A stretch of 6,525 nucleotides of DNA from Anaerolineae bacterium (GTDB lineage: Bacteria; Chloroflexota; Anaerolineae; 4572-78): contig JALVZI010000567.1 of assembly GCA_027022125.1 (NCBI GenBank), forward strand, positions 1 through 6,525, read 5' to 3'. The notes under the pieces were generated by a model. The model was given only the letters and a program-made list of their open reading frames with translations. It was not told where the DNA came from and searched no databases. A program made the translations under genes and the position numbers. Of this stretch, positions 5,830-6,525 are shown in pieces (position 1 is the stretch's first letter; each line of letters begins with the position of its first letter).

Positions 5830-6525
5830 ATGCCATTTGATGACCGACTGCAAGCAATCATCGCGCACGCTTATGCCAACGCGCCCGCGTTCAAAAAAAT
5901 GATGGATGCTGCGGGACTTTCTCCGGCGGATATTCAATCATACCGCGATTTGCCGAAACTCCCCGTGACCACCAAAGAGCAGTTGCTGGAAATGCAGCGC
6001 GAAAATCCGCCGTTCGGCGGCTGGCTGGCTGTGCCCCCCGAAACGGTGGAACACGTTTTTGTGTCGCCGGGACCGCTGTTTGAACCCGAAGGTGCGGATT
6101 TCCCCGAAGAATGGCGCTCGGAAGTGTTTGCCGAATTGGGCATCGGGCGGGGCGACATTGTTTTCAATACCTTCATGTACCATCTCACCCCCGCCGGACT
6201 GCGGCTCGACGCGGCGGTGCGCGCCACCGGTGCGACCGTCGTTCCCACCGGACCCGGCAACACCGAATATCAGGTTGAAATTATGCTGAAATTGGGCGCG
6301 ACGGGATATGTCGGCACGCCCAGTTTTTTGAAAATACTCTTTGAAAAAGCGGCGGAAATGGGCATCCCCGCCGAGAAAATCCCCGTAAAAAAGGCACTCT
6401 TCACCGCCGAACCGTACCCGCCATCGCTGCGAACCTATTTTGAGGATGGATTCGGTATGCGCACGGCGCAAACATACGCCACCGCCGAACTCGGCATTAT
6501 TGCGTATGATACCGGTGGCGAGCCG
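5830..6525 (+). CDS. Phenylacetate-CoA-ligase-like AMP-binding protein, 3' partial
   Basis: The frame runs open from ATG 5830 to the window edge, giving 232 residues of a protein that in the PaaK family is usually about 430. The N-terminal region RLQAIIAHAYANAPAFKKMMDAAGL followed by DLPKLPVTTKEQLL (residues 41-54) is characteristic of PaaK-type ligases, which join an aromatic or related acid to CoA using ATP. NTFMYHLTPAGLRLDAAVRATGATVVPTG, GYVGTPSFLKILFEKA and TYATAELGIIAYD (A5-like, Tyr216 to Gly222, with Glu220) follow in family order. The Ser/Thr/Gly phosphate loop (SSGTTG type) expected near residue 79 is absent: the sequence there is VSPGPLFEPEG (78-88). It is therefore a divergent subfamily, either an active ligase with altered ATP contacts or a protein with another role. 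The C-terminal domain with the catalytic lysine is outside the window. Substrate specificity is unproven. Confidence 0.85.
   Translation, partial: MPFDDRLQAIIAHAYANAPAFKKMMDAAGLSPADIQSYRDLPKLPVTTKEQLLEMQRENPPFGGWLAVPPETVEHVFVSPGPLFEPEGADFPEEWRSEVFAELGIGRGDIVFNTFMYHLTPAGLRLDAAVRATGATVVPTGPGNTEYQVEIMLKLGATGYVGTPSFLKILFEKAAEMGIPAEKIPVKKALFTAEPYPPSLRTYFEDGFGMRTAQTYATAELGIIAYDTGGEP

Noticed and set aside
5032..5937. 301-codon open frame on the - strand opposite livF
   Set aside because: LivF on the + strand has all ABC motifs in order. The opposite frame is rich in His, Phe and Gln in the way antisense shadows are, and it runs across the livF-paaK junction.

Overview
The window carries one co-oriented gene cluster, all on the + strand: an ABC importer of the branched-chain amino acid (Liv/HAAT) type, with an acyl-CoA-forming enzyme of the AMP-binding superfamily on each side. 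The order is long-chain-type acyl-CoA synthetase (5' end cut off by the window), LivH-like permease, LivM-like permease, lipoprotein substrate-binding protein, LivF-like ATPase, and phenylacetate-CoA-ligase-like protein (3' end cut off). The second importer ATPase (LivG type) is not in the window; it may lie upstream of base 1. The two flanking ligases suggest that the importer serves a carboxylic acid (aromatic, fatty or other organic acid) that is turned into a CoA thioester after entry, rather than simple amino-acid uptake. This is inference; the sequence alone does not give the substrate.

Layout: 1-1245 acyl-CoA synthetase; 12-base gap; 1258-2130 livH-like; 240-base gap with a nested palindromic element (2157-2271); 2371-3414 livM-like; 262-base gap with a two-sided array of short ACAGAT/CTCTGTG-type repeats (3518-3618); 3677-4852 binding lipoprotein with a GTG start; 170-base gap with a C-tract/G-tract element that can fold in several ways (4883-4957), then a 12-base perfect palindrome (4967-4978); 5023-5817 livF-like; 12-base gap; 5830-6525 PaaK-like. 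No gene-free stretch exceeds 300 bases. Each of the three long gaps holds a different kind of repeat, while the other junctions are tight. No tRNA, rRNA, CRISPR array or transposase gene was seen, and no convincing -35/-10 promoter pair.

Organism: a bacterium of moderate GC content. The lipobox followed by four glycines in the binding protein, together with intergenic hairpins of the CCCTCCCCCT...AGGGAGGGGG and CTTCGATACG...CTACTCAGGAT kinds, recalls Chloroflexota (Anaerolineae-like) genomes. This is an impression from memory and was not tested by a search.

How it would work: the lipoprotein binds the ligand outside the membrane, LivH and LivM form the channel, and LivF (with an unseen LivG) hydrolyses ATP to drive import. 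One or both ligases could then trap the acid as an acyl-CoA. The most notable points are the missing Ser/Thr/Gly phosphate loop in the PaaK-like protein and the two intergenic elements in which nearly every segment has a complementary partner.
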